Origin: Halopiger aswanensis
GTDB taxonomy: Archaea > Halobacteriota > Halobacteria > Halobacteriales > Natrialbaceae
NCBI RefSeq assembly: GCF_003610195.1
Contig: NZ_RAPO01000001.1
Location: forward strand, 1 to 64,000
Length of the DNA stretch: 64,000 bases
Direction of reading: 5' to 3'
This document shows, piece after piece, positions 42,798-51,414 of the stretch (positions within the stretch are counted from its first letter, which is position 1; each line of letters starts with the position of its first letter). The translations under genes were made by a program, and so were the position numbers. The notes under the pieces are model-generated. The model saw only the letters and a list, made by a program, of their open reading frames with translations, was not told the DNA's origin and did no database searches.

Positions 42798-43032
42798 CCA
42801 CAGCGACCGACGCCGACGGCGGAGAAAAAGCCGCACTCACGTTTCCGCGTTCAGCAGCCGATTGCGCCCCGAAACGGCGACACATTCGCCCGTCGACCGG
42901 CGCGCCCGCTGTCCCGGACGGCGCTAACGCGTAGTTACGTCCGTTGCACCGACCCCGGCGTCGTCGGCGTCGGTCCGGCGACCGCGTCGCTTCTCCCGAG
43001 CTTCGACGCGCGTAAGTTCGGTTTGAACCGCA
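42798..43032. other. intergenic gap, no gene
   Basis: 235 nt between the cupredoxin start and the btuD stop. No promoter or RNA was recognised apart from general GC-rich sequence. Confidence 0.5.
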
Positions 43033-44409
43033 TCAATCGTCGGTCGAGTCGATCGCCGACGTCGACTGCGGTGGCGACTGGCCGTCCGAGCGATCCGCGT
43101 TCGCCGTCCGAACCGCCTCGAGCACGTCCTCGACCGCTGCGTTCACCGCTCGCTCGCGACGCGTCGCATACTGCTCTCGAGCCGCCGCACCGGCGAAGTT
43201 GCGGTCGGCGAACGGTCGCGTTTCGACGACCACCGTCGGCGTCCCGTCGGGGAGTCGCTCGAGAAGTCCCGCAGTGCCGGTTCCGGCGACGAAATCTGCG
43301 AAGACAATGACGTCACCCTCACGAATCGCGTCGGTGGCCGCCGAGATGTCCGCGTCCGAACCCCCCGCGAACGGATCGACCTCGAGCACGTCCGCCGCGA
43401 GCGAGCGGGCGAGTTCCGCCGCGGCGTCGCCGGCCGGAACCGGGCCGATCGACGCGTCGACGCCGGCGGTCTCGAGGCGGGCGAGGACGCCGGCGGCGGC
43501 GCGGCCGCTCCCGAGGACGTGGACGCGGTCCGGAAGCGGTGGTTCGGTCGGCTCTCCGTCCGCCGTCGCGTTTCTGTCGCCGCCCGCAAGCGCCGTCACC
43601 GTCTCGCTCCCGGTCACCGGGTTCGGCGTCACGACCGTACGCGCGTCGAACGACTCCGCGAGCGCGTCGCCCGTGAGCACGTCCGACGGCGTCCCCTCTC
43701 GGTACACGTCGCCGTCGGCCAGCAGCACGAGCCGATCGCAGTACCGCGCGGCGAGATCCAGGTCGTGGATCGCCGCCACCGCCGTCCGGCCCTCCGACAC
43801 CAGCTCGCGGACCAACTCGAGCGTCTCGACCTGATGGTTGATGTCGAGACTGGCCGTCGGTTCGTCGAGCACGAGCGCGGGCGTCGCCTGTGCGATCGCG
43901 CGAGCGAGGACGACCCGCTGGCGCTGGCCGCCGCTGATCTCGTCGATCGGTCGGTCCGCGAGATCGGCCGTTCGGGTGCGCTCGAGGGCTTGTTCGACAA
44001 TCGCACGGTCCTCGGGCCGCGGCGGTGAGAATCGCGAGCGATGTGGATGACGGCCCATCTCGACGACGTCTCGTACGTCGAAGGAAAAGGAGAGCGTCGT
44101 GTCCTGCGGGACGACCGCGACGAGCCGGCTCGAGGCTCGCGAGGAAACGTCGTGGACGTCGGTCTCGTCGATTTCGACGGTTCCCGCATCGGGCTCGAGC
44201 GCGCCGCTGATCGTCCGCAGGAGGGTCGTCTTCCCGGCGCCGTTCGGGCCGACGAGGCCGACGAACTCGCCGGGCTCGACGGTCAGCGAGACGTCCTCGA
44301 GGACCGAGAGGTCGTCGAACGCGTGAGAGACGTTTTCGACAGTGATGGGTGCCGGTTCGGGGGTCGCGAGTTCCGCGTCCGCCTCGAGGGTGCGCCCGTC
44401 GTCGTTCAC
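43033..44409 (-). CDS. btuD: cobalamin ABC transporter ATP-binding protein with extra C-terminal domain
   Basis: 458 aa from a GTG start (44409) that overlaps the btuC stop by GTGA, so it is translationally coupled. Walker [10 protein letters not shown], signature [15 protein letters not shown] and Walker [13 protein letters not shown] form a normal FecE/BtuD-type ATPase (about 20-260). A further region of nearly 200 residues follows ([40 protein letters not shown]); it looks Rossmann-like and is absent from bacterial BtuD. B12 is inferred from haloarchaeal gene order; iron-siderophore is the alternative. Confidence 0.83.
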   Translation of the reverse strand: MNDDGRTLEADAELATPEPAPITVENVSHAFDDLSVLEDVSLTVEPGEFVGLVGPNGAGKTTLLRTISGALEPDAGTVEIDETDVHDVSSRASSRLVAVVPQDTTLSFSFDVRDVVEMGRHPHRSRFSPPRPEDRAIVEQALERTRTADLADRPIDEISGGQRQRVVLARAIAQATPALVLDEPTASLDINHQVETLELVRELVSEGRTAVAAIHDLDLAARYCDRLVLLADGDVYREGTPSDVLTGDALAESFDARTVVTPNPVTGSETVTALAGGDRNATADGEPTEPPLPDRVHVLGSGRAAAGVLARLETAGVDASIGPVPAGDAAAELARSLAADVLEVDPFAGGSDADISAATDAIREGDVIVFADFVAGTGTAGLLERLPDGTPTVVVETRPFADRNFAGAAAREQYATRRERAVNAAVEDVLEAVRTANADRSDGQSPPQSTSAIDSTDD

Positions 44410-45419
44410 ACCGAATGCACCTCCCGTCGCACGAGCAGGAACAGGAAGAAGGGCGCCCCGAGCGCAGCGGTCACGATCCCGACCGGGACCTCGGCCGGCC
44501 CCGCTCGAGCGAGCGTGTCCGTCGCGACGAGAAAGGAGGCGCCGGCGAGCGCGCTGGTCGGCAGCAGGATGCGGTGATCGGGGCCGACGATCAGCCGCAT
44601 GATGTGGGGGACGACGAGGCCGACGAAGCCGATGACGCCCGCGACGGCGACGCCCGCGGCGGTGACGACGCTGGCCAGCGCGAGCAGAAGGAGCTTGGTC
44701 CGCTCGACGTCGACCCCGAGGTGGTGGGCGTCCTCCTCGCCGAGCAGGAGGACGTTCAGGTCGCGGGCGAACGCACAGAGCGCGAGAACGCCGACGAGGG
44801 CGAACGGGAGGGCGAAGCGCACGTCGCCCCAGGTGCTGTTGTGGAGGTGCCCCATCAGCCAGACGACGGCCTCGCGGAGGCTGTCGCCGCTGTGGACGAG
44901 CATGTACGAAATCGCCGCGCCCAGGAACGCCTGCACCGCGACGCCCGCGAGCAGCAACGTCGCGACCGGCGTCCGGCCCCCCTCGGTCGCGATCGCGTAG
45001 ACGAGAAACGCCGTCGCCAGCGCGCCGACGAACGCCGCGAGGTGGAGGCTGCCGAACGGCACGAGCGCCGGGAACGCGATCGCGGCGACCGCGCCGGCCG
45101 CCGCGCCCGAGGAGACGCCGATGATCGACGGATCGGCCAGCGGATTCCGAAAGAAGCCCTGCATGACCGTCCCGGCGGCCGCGAGCGCGAAGCCGACGAC
45201 CGCGGCCAGCGCGATCCGCGGCAGACGAACGTCTACGACGATCGCCTGGTGGGCTGAGGAGATATCGTACGGGCCGGCGCCGACTCGGTTGAGGATCGCC
45301 CGCACCACGGTGAGCGCGTCGATCCGGACGGGGCCGAACATCGCACTGGCGACGACGACGACGAGCAGCACCGCTGCGAGCGCGACCGTCCACGAGAGAA
45401 TGCGGCCCGGCTGCGACAC
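44406..45419 (-). CDS. btuC: cobalamin ABC transporter permease (FecCD family)
   Basis: 337 aa with about ten helices. Family segments: [40 protein letters not shown] and [17 protein letters not shown]. The GTG at 45419 is preferred to a TTG 27 nt upstream, since the shared TATA box (45444-45453) would put the transcript start close to it. Divergent from btuF with one shared promoter. Confidence 0.86.
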   Translation of the reverse strand: MSQPGRILSWTVALAAVLLVVVVASAMFGPVRIDALTVVRAILNRVGAGPYDISSAHQAIVVDVRLPRIALAAVVGFALAAAGTVMQGFFRNPLADPSIIGVSSGAAAGAVAAIAFPALVPFGSLHLAAFVGALATAFLVYAIATEGGRTPVATLLLAGVAVQAFLGAAISYMLVHSGDSLREAVVWLMGHLHNSTWGDVRFALPFALVGVLALCAFARDLNVLLLGEEDAHHLGVDVERTKLLLLALASVVTAAGVAVAGVIGFVGLVVPHIMRLIVGPDHRILLPTSALAGASFLVATDTLARAGPAEVPVGIVTAALGAPFFLFLLVRREVHSV

Positions 45420-45443
45420 GATTGCAACCTCGCTTGCAGTAGT

Positions 45444-45453
45444 CAAGTATTTG
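45444..45453. promoter_or_regulatory. shared promoter between btuC and btuF
   Basis: CAAGTATTTG lies about 30 nt from both the btuC GTG and the btuF ATG. One AT-rich element appears to serve both directions, giving near-leaderless mRNAs both ways. Confidence 0.5.
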
Positions 45454-45478
45454 TTGGGCTCGGGTGGAAGTACCGACG

Positions 45479-46714
45479 ATGCGACGACTACTGATCCTGC
45501 TTCTCACCGCGACCGTGCTCCTCGCCGGTGCGGTTCCCGCCGGCGTCGTCGGGAGCCCGTCGGCGACTGCCGGGCAGTCGACGGCAGAGACGGCAGAGAC
45601 GGCACAGACGGTACAGGCGGCACAGCTAGCACAGACACAGGAAGACCCGACCTGCGAGTACCCGCTCACGCTCGAGGACGCGACGGGTGAGGAGATCACG
45701 ATCGAAGAGGAACCCGAGTCGGTCGTGGCGCTCCAGCCCAGCGACGCGCAGACGCTGTTCGAGATCGGCGCCGAGGAGAAGGTCGTCGGCATGCCGGTCG
45801 GCTCGTACACCGACTACCTCGACGCGAGCGCCGACCTCGACATCACCGAAGACGACGGCGTCACGCCCGTCGCCGAGGAGGTCATCGACCGCGAGCCCGA
45901 CGTCGTTCTCGCGGCCAACGCCCTCGAGGGCGACGACGTGATCGACCAGCTCCGCGAGGCCGGGCTGACGGTCTACGTCTTCCCCACGAGTGAGTCGCTG
46001 GACGACGTCGCCGAGAACGTCCGACTCACCGGCGAACTCGTCGGCGAGTGTGAGGGTGCTCAAGAGACTCTCGAGTGGATGGACGAGCGGCTCTCGGTCG
46101 TCGACGAGGCGATCCCCGACGAGGACCGGCCGCTGGCCTACTACGCGATGGGCGGCGGCTACACCGCCGGTAACGGTACCTTCCAGCACGAGATCCTGAC
46201 GACGGCCGGCGTCGACAACCTCGGCGCGGAAGCCGGCATCGAGGGGTGGGCGACCGTTAGCGACGAGGTCGTCCTCGAGCAGGATCCGGAGTGGATCGTC
46301 TACGGCGACTCGATGGACGAACCGCCGGTCAGCGAGGCCGCGGAGTCGACGACCGCCTACGAGAACGAACAGTTCGTCGTGGTCAACGATAACTACATGA
46401 GCCAGCCCGGTCCGCTCGTCGTCACCGCGATCGAGGAGATCGCCAGCGCGGTCCACCCCGACGCCTACGAGGAAGCCGAATCCGACCTCGAGATCGATAC
46501 TGACGTCTCTACCGACGAAAACGAGACGGCGGACAACGGGTCGAACGACGGTTCCGCCGACGAATCGGACGACACGTCCGATGAGGGATCGGCCGATGGG
46601 ACCACTGACGACGAAGACGAGGGCTCGAGCGGCGATTCGATCCCCGGCTTCGGCGCGCCCGTTGCGATCGTCGGCGTGCTCGCCGTTGGGGCACTGCTGA
46701 CCCGCCGACAGTAA
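45479..46714 (+). CDS. btuF: cobalamin-binding protein, PGF-CTERM anchored
   Basis: 411 aa. A Sec signal ([19 protein letters not shown]) and a repetitive Thr-Ala-Glu/Gln linker precede the FecB/BtuF-type binding domain (about 60-330: [36 protein letters not shown]). An acidic Ser/Asp/Glu spacer leads to [23 protein letters not shown] (read in parts), a PGF-CTERM signal cut by archaeosortase A. So the receptor is probably lipid-anchored by its C-terminus, unlike the lipobox proteins nearby. Confidence 0.85.
   Translation: MRRLLILLLTATVLLAGAVPAGVVGSPSATAGQSTAETAETAQTVQAAQLAQTQEDPTCEYPLTLEDATGEEITIEEEPESVVALQPSDAQTLFEIGAEEKVVGMPVGSYTDYLDASADLDITEDDGVTPVAEEVIDREPDVVLAANALEGDDVIDQLREAGLTVYVFPTSESLDDVAENVRLTGELVGECEGAQETLEWMDERLSVVDEAIPDEDRPLAYYAMGGGYTAGNGTFQHEILTTAGVDNLGAEAGIEGWATVSDEVVLEQDPEWIVYGDSMDEPPVSEAAESTTAYENEQFVVVNDNYMSQPGPLVVTAIEEIASAVHPDAYEEAESDLEIDTDVSTDENETADNGSNDGSADESDDTSDEGSADGTTDDEDEGSSGDSIPGFGAPVAIVGVLAVGALLTRRQ
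45581..45640 (+). repeat. 9-bp in-frame repeat inside btuF
   Basis: About six degenerate copies of ACGGCAGAG / ACGGCACAG encode a Thr-Ala-Glu/Gln run just after the signal peptide. Length may vary between strains by slippage. Confidence 0.75.
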
Positions 46715-46804
46715 CGCACCCCCGCTTCGAGTTTCGTTTCGCTCGAGTCGCTGCAGCCGAGTCTTTTGAAAAGGATTTACACCACGGCCTACGCAGACGA
46801 ACGT

Positions 46805-47086
46805 ATGGTCGAGAACGTCATCTGGCCCGCCTACCTCGATGCGACCCTGTCGCGATCCGAGGGACGGCGCGTCTCGCAGGACCTGGCAGTCGAGGAGCCG
46901 ACGGTCGACGAGATCGCCAAAGCGGTCCAGCAGATCGGGTACGACGCGACGATCGAGCGGGACAAAGCCTACTCTCGAGAGCCGTGGGCCCAGCGCGGCC
47001 GGGTCGTCGTCCGCGGCGCCGACGACTCGACGAAGAACGATCTCATCCAGGCCGTCGCGGCGTACGTCGTCGCGATGCGGGAGTGA
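46805..47086 (+). CDS. srp19: signal recognition particle 19-kDa protein
   Basis: 93 aa. [21 protein letters not shown] followed by [20 protein letters not shown] is the archaeal SRP19 pattern; the C-terminal part (QRGRVVVRG) contacts SRP RNA. The ATG at 46805 begins the family homology. One base separates its stop from gar1. SRP19 prepares 7S RNA for SRP54 binding during membrane-protein targeting. Confidence 0.92.
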   Translation: MVENVIWPAYLDATLSRSEGRRVSQDLAVEEPTVDEIAKAVQQIGYDATIERDKAYSREPWAQRGRVVVRGADDSTKNDLIQAVAAYVVAMRE

Positions 47087-47087
47087 G

Positions 47088-47342
47088 ATGCGCCGGATCG
47101 GATCGGTCGTCCGCACCGCCCAGGGGCTGGCCGTGCTGCGGGCGGACGACGCTGACGGCGACGACGCCGACACTGATGCCCACCGTGACGAGATCGGCAC
47201 CACCGTTCTCGACGACAACCTCGAGGAAGTCGGCCGCGTCGTCGACGTCTTCGGGCCGGTCGATCGCCCCTACCTGGCGGTGACGCCGGACGACGACGTC
47301 CACCTGCCGTCGCTGGTCGGGTCGACGCTCTACGCTCGGTAG
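47088..47342 (+). CDS. gar1: Gar1/Naf1-type H/ACA RNP protein
   Basis: 84 aa. MRRIGSVVRTAQGLAVLRAD, VLDDNLEEVGRVVDVFGPVDRPYLAV and PSLVGSTLYAR give the short beta-barrel of Gar1, which supports pseudouridine synthase in H/ACA particles. The start is 1 nt after srp19; the srp19-gar1 pairing is known in archaea. An acidic insert (ADDADGDDADTDAH) is a halophile feature. Confidence 0.88.
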   Translation: MRRIGSVVRTAQGLAVLRADDADGDDADTDAHRDEIGTTVLDDNLEEVGRVVDVFGPVDRPYLAVTPDDDVHLPSLVGSTLYAR

Positions 47343-47464
47343 TCCCGGTAGCGGGCCACAGCGGACGACGTCCGTTCGCGGCCGTTTCCCGACGTTCCCA
47401 GACGTTCCCCGACGAGTATCCGTGTAACAAAAACACCATAGGACCCGGGGCCAAACGCCGCGCT

Positions 47465-48478
47465 ATGAACGACGATCGAAAACGGGTTCTCGTGGCCGTC
47501 GGCGTGACGGTACTGCTCTTTCTCGGCGTCCAACTCGGTGCGCTGGCGCTGCTCGAGCCGTTCTACGAGTCCGAACGGCAGGCCGTCGACGACCCCACGA
47601 ACCCGACTAACAGTATCGTCTACTTCGGCATCATCCTCGTCGCGACCGGATTCATGCTCGCGGCGTTCAAGTACGATCTGCAGGGACTCATCCGCGCGAT
47701 GATCGTCGCCGTCAGCGTCATGCTCGCGTGGTACGTCTTAAGCGAGTTCGTACCCCCGGTCGTCACGGTCGGCTCGACGAACGCCCTCGCCGCGGCGGCC
47801 GCCGCCGGCGTCGGCGCGGCTCTCTACCTCTATCCGGAGTGGTACGTCATCGACGGCGCCGGCGTGTTGATCGGCGCCGGCGCCGCCGCCCTGTTCGGCA
47901 TCAGTTTCGGACTCCTGCCGGCGCTGCTGTTGCTGACCGTGCTGGCGGTCTACGACGCCATCAGCGTCTACGGCACCGAACACATGCTCGACCTCGCCGA
48001 GGGCGTGATGGACCTCAAGATCCCCGTCGTCCTCGTCGTGCCGACGACGCTCTCGTACTCGTATCTCGCGCCCGATAGCAAAGCGGAGACGCTCGAGGAC
48101 GGCGGGAGCGACGGCGCCTCCGATGCAGATAGCGAGGCGCAGGCCAGTGGCGATGCCAACGACGCTGACGAGGACCGAAACATCGACCGCGACGCCCTGT
48201 TCATCGGCCTCGGCGACGCCGTCATCCCCACGATCCTCGTCGTGAGCGCGGCCTTCTTCCTCGAGGCCGGAACGATCGCGGTCCCGCTCATCACGCTGAA
48301 CTGGCCGGCGCTGGGCGCGCTGGTCGGGACGATCGCCGGGCTGCTCGTGCTGATGTACATGGTCCTCAAGGGCCGCGCGCACGCCGGCCTGCCGCTGCTC
48401 AACGGCGGTGCAATCGGGGGCTACCTGCTCGGCGCGCTCGCGAGCGGCCTGTCGATCGCGACCGCAGTCGGACTGTAA
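47465..48478 (+). CDS. presenilin-like intramembrane aspartyl protease (A22 family)
   Basis: 337 aa, about nine helices. The catalytic pair is visible: YD with Asp164 (LAVYDAIS) and GLGD with Asp251 (FIGLGDAVIP). A GLPLLNGG segment near 310 stands where the PAL motif of the family is. An acidic loop of about 40 residues joins the two catalytic helices. It would cut transmembrane substrates, such as remnant signal peptides. It follows gar1 by 122 nt. Confidence 0.88.
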   Translation: MNDDRKRVLVAVGVTVLLFLGVQLGALALLEPFYESERQAVDDPTNPTNSIVYFGIILVATGFMLAAFKYDLQGLIRAMIVAVSVMLAWYVLSEFVPPVVTVGSTNALAAAAAAGVGAALYLYPEWYVIDGAGVLIGAGAAALFGISFGLLPALLLLTVLAVYDAISVYGTEHMLDLAEGVMDLKIPVVLVVPTTLSYSYLAPDSKAETLEDGGSDGASDADSEAQASGDANDADEDRNIDRDALFIGLGDAVIPTILVVSAAFFLEAGTIAVPLITLNWPALGALVGTIAGLLVLMYMVLKGRAHAGLPLLNGGAIGGYLLGALASGLSIATAVGL

Positions 48479-48511
48479 GGCGTCGCTTCTCACCTCGTTC
48501 TCCCGCAGCCG

Positions 48512-49201
48512 TCACGCCTCGCGGATATCGACGTCGACGTCATCGCCGTGCTCGAGGCCGCGGATCAGCGTATCGATCCGTTCGACCTCCGACGCCCGGT
48601 CGAACCCCCGCGCGTCGGGGTAGATGGCGACGACGACGAGGTGGTCGTCGCCGTGGTCGGGCTGCGAGACGTCCAGATAGACGTCGACGTCGTCGTACTC
48701 GCCGAACGTCGCCGTTCCCTCGAAGGTATCGACCGTGATCGCCGTTCCGAGCGTCTCGACCGTTCGCCGACCGATCGGTGCGTCGTCGACCGCGAGGTCG
48801 TCGTACCGGTGCTGGACCTCGAGCGCGATTTCCGCGCGGGACATGTGGCCGACGGGATTGAAGTCCTCGCCGGCGACGCTGACCTTCGGGGTTGTGACGA
48901 CCCCGAAGACGCCGGTTTCGGTCTCCGTCTCGCCCTCGAGATCGGCCAGGGATGCGTCGATCGTCCGCGTGTACTCGCTGCCGTAGTTCGTCGCCTCGAC
49001 GGTCTCGCCGGCGACGGTTTCGGTTTCGACGGTCTCGGCGGTGCCGCGGTACTCGTAGCCGACCTCGTCGGCGGCCGCGTCCGCGACGACGGCCGGCGAC
49101 GCGGCGAACGTCGTCGCGCTCGCGAGGAACCGGTCGAGACAGCCGGCCGTCGCGCCGAGTCCGGTCGCCCCAACTGCCGCGACGAACAGCCGTCGGTTCA
49201 T
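48512..49201 (-). CDS. lipoprotein of unknown function (DUF6517-like)
   Basis: 229 aa. NRRLFVAAVGATGLGATAGC gives a Tat-like signal and lipobox Cys21. The mature part shows VGYEYRGTAETVETETVAGE, TGVFGVVTTPKVSVAGEDFNPVG (read in parts) and a C-terminal VEVERIDTLIRGL-like helix. The family is known only from haloarchaea. Convergent with the protease gene. The DUF number is from memory. Confidence 0.7.
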   Translation of the reverse strand: MNRRLFVAAVGATGLGATAGCLDRFLASATTFAASPAVVADAAADEVGYEYRGTAETVETETVAGETVEATNYGSEYTRTIDASLADLEGETETETGVFGVVTTPKVSVAGEDFNPVGHMSRAEIALEVQHRYDDLAVDDAPIGRRTVETLGTAITVDTFEGTATFGEYDDVDVYLDVSQPDHGDDHLVVVAIYPDARGFDRASEVERIDTLIRGLEHGDDVDVDIREA

Positions 49202-49306
49202 AGCGGAGCGACCACGCTGGGGCGGATAAGTGTCGCGTCGGTCTGCACGCGGTGACTCGCGGTCGAAAGCGCGAAAGCGGTCGAAAAATCAGCGGCGATC
49301 GGGACG

Positions 49307-50803
49307 CTACTCGCCCGACGGCAGTCGGTACGTCGGTCCCTCGTCCGTGTCCTGCACCTCGATGCCGAGCGCCTCGAGTTCGTCGCGCAGTTCGTCGGCG
49401 CGCTCGTAGTTGCCGTCCTCCCGTTCCTGTTCTCGGACCTCGAGCACGAGGTCGACGACGTCGCCGGCGAGTTCGGCCGTCCCCGACGTCTCGTCGGTGA
49501 AGGACAGGCCGAGGACGTCGCCCAGTTCCTCGAGCGTCTCGACGGCCTCGCGGAGCCCGCGGTAGTCGTACTCGTCGTTGTCCTCGACGTGGGCGTTGAT
49601 CTCGCTCGCGATCTCGAGCAGCGCGGACTGGGCCTCGCGCGTGTTGAAGTCGTCGTTCATGGCCTCGACGAACGCCTCGCGGGCCTCGTCGACAGCGTCG
49701 CGGAACGCCGCGTCCTCGACTTTCGTCCGCGCGTCCGGCGAGTCGACCGCCTCGACGGCCGTCTCGTAGGCGCGCTCGAGGCGTTCCCAGCGCTCCTCGG
49801 CCTCGGCGATGGTCTCGTCGGAGTACAGTTGCTTGCTGTTGTAGGAGCCCGCGGTCAGGAAGGTTCGCAGGACGTTCGTGCCCCACTGCTCGACGGCATC
49901 TTCGACGGTGACGAAGTTGCCCAGACTCGAGGACATCTTCTCCTCGTCCATCTGGAACAGTTCGCAGTGGAGCCAGTACTTGGCGAACTGCCGGTCGGTC
50001 GCGGCCTCGGACTGGGCGATCTCGTTTTCGTGGTGCGGGAAGACGAGGTCGCGGCCGCCGACGTGGATGTCGAGCGTCTCGTCTAAGTGGGTCATGCTCA
50101 TGGCCGAGCACTCGATGTGCCAGCCGGGACGGCCCTCGCCCCACGGCGACTCCCAGGTCTGGGACGTTTCGCAGGCCGCCTCGGCGGGCGCCGCGCCCTC
50201 GTGGCGGTGCTCCTCGATCGCGTCGGCGCCGACGCCGCCGGCCTTCCAGAGCGCGAAGTCCGCCGGGTGGCGCTTCTCGGATCGCTCGTCGGGGTCGCCT
50301 TGGGACTCGATCTCCTCGAGTTCCTGGTTCGAGAGCTTGCCGTACTCGTCGAACGCGGTGACGTCGAAGTAGACCGAGCCGTTGGACTCGTAGGCGTAGC
50401 CCTTCTCGACTAAGGTCTCGACGAGGTCGACGATCTCCGGGACGTGTTCGGAGACGCGGGGGTAGACCTCCGCGCGTCGGAGGTTCAGCGAGCGCATGTC
50501 CGCGAGCGTGCGCTCGATGTAGGTTTGGGCGACCTCGTCCTCGCTCTCGCCTAAGTCGTCCTCCCCGACGCGGGCGACGATCTTCTCGTTGATATCGGTG
50601 AAGTTCTCGACGTGACGCACGTCGTAGCCGAGGTACTCGAGCCAGCGGTGCATGACGTCGACGTGGACCCACGACCGCGCGTGGCCCAGGTGGGGCGGGT
50701 CCGAGACCGTCAGGCCACAGTAGTAGAGCAAGACGTTCTCCGGGTCCTGTGGCTCGAACGGCTCCCGTTCGCCCGTCAACGTGTTCGTCACGTGCAGGGT
50801 CAT
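49307..50803 (-). CDS. cysS: cysteinyl-tRNA synthetase
   Basis: 498 aa. The class I motifs are present: CGLTVSDPPHLGHARSWV with HLGH (HIGH box) and KMSSSLGN. Zn ligands include Cys in YYCGLT and the ECSAM/HHENE region (GWHIECSAMS, FPHHENEIAQSEA). The start at 50803 begins MTLHVTNTLTGEREPF; upstream in-frame codons lack homology. It attaches Cys to tRNA(Cys). Divergent from a small HTH-like gene. Confidence 0.96.
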   Translation of the reverse strand: MTLHVTNTLTGEREPFEPQDPENVLLYYCGLTVSDPPHLGHARSWVHVDVMHRWLEYLGYDVRHVENFTDINEKIVARVGEDDLGESEDEVAQTYIERTLADMRSLNLRRAEVYPRVSEHVPEIVDLVETLVEKGYAYESNGSVYFDVTAFDEYGKLSNQELEEIESQGDPDERSEKRHPADFALWKAGGVGADAIEEHRHEGAAPAEAACETSQTWESPWGEGRPGWHIECSAMSMTHLDETLDIHVGGRDLVFPHHENEIAQSEAATDRQFAKYWLHCELFQMDEEKMSSSLGNFVTVEDAVEQWGTNVLRTFLTAGSYNSKQLYSDETIAEAEERWERLERAYETAVEAVDSPDARTKVEDAAFRDAVDEAREAFVEAMNDDFNTREAQSALLEIASEINAHVEDNDEYDYRGLREAVETLEELGDVLGLSFTDETSGTAELAGDVVDLVLEVREQEREDGNYERADELRDELEALGIEVQDTDEGPTYRLPSGE

Positions 50804-50958
50804 TACCGGCACTTCCCCCGGCTGAAAGTTAAGCGGTGTGATGCCCCGCGAACGTCCCGTTCGGGTCTCGCCGACCCGATCTGGCGACCCGGGCGACCGA
50901 CCATTGGACGGATTTGCCAGAACCGCCTTTGACGGCCCCGCCGAAGCCGCGACCGACG

Positions 50959-51300
50959 ATGGTCCGCAACGATTCCGACTCGGCGCTGCCCGTCTCGCTT
51001 CGCGCCCTCCGAGCCGATGAGACGCTCTCCTCCACAACCGAACCGGCCGCGCTCCGCCGACGGTCCCGTCTCCTTTCTCACCTCGAGTCCCGCGGGGGAA
51101 CCGCACCCGTCTCCGCGCTCGTCGACGCACTGGCCGCCGAGGCGGACGCGCCGGCGCTCGAGCGGGACCGCGATCGACTCCGAATCCGACTCGTTCACGT
51201 CGACCTCCCGCGACTCGAGGCGAGGGGAGCCGTCGCCTCCGACGCGGGGGACGTCCGGCTCCTCGAGGCGCCGGACTGGTACCGGCCGACGGACGGCTGA
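50959..51300 (+). CDS. small winged-helix-like protein (DUF7344-type)
   Basis: 113 aa. After a variable start, RRRSRLLSHLESRGGTAPVSALVDALAAE and RIRLVHVDLPRLEARGAVA look like the winged helix of haloarchaeal DUF7344 proteins. No ligand domain follows. It starts 156 nt from cysS on the opposite strand and 115 nt ahead of the large kinase. It may be a transcription factor; its target is unknown. Confidence 0.65.
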   Translation: MVRNDSDSALPVSLRALRADETLSSTTEPAALRRRSRLLSHLESRGGTAPVSALVDALAAEADAPALERDRDRLRIRLVHVDLPRLEARGAVASDAGDVRLLEAPDWYRPTDG

Positions 51301-51414
51301 CCGCCGGCTGGGCCGGCGGTCCCGGCGCGATCGCGTGCACTCCCGGAGGCGATCGACTGTCGATCCGTGCCGACCGGCAGGAGATTTATTCCCGTCAGCG
51401 CCTACTAGGATGAC

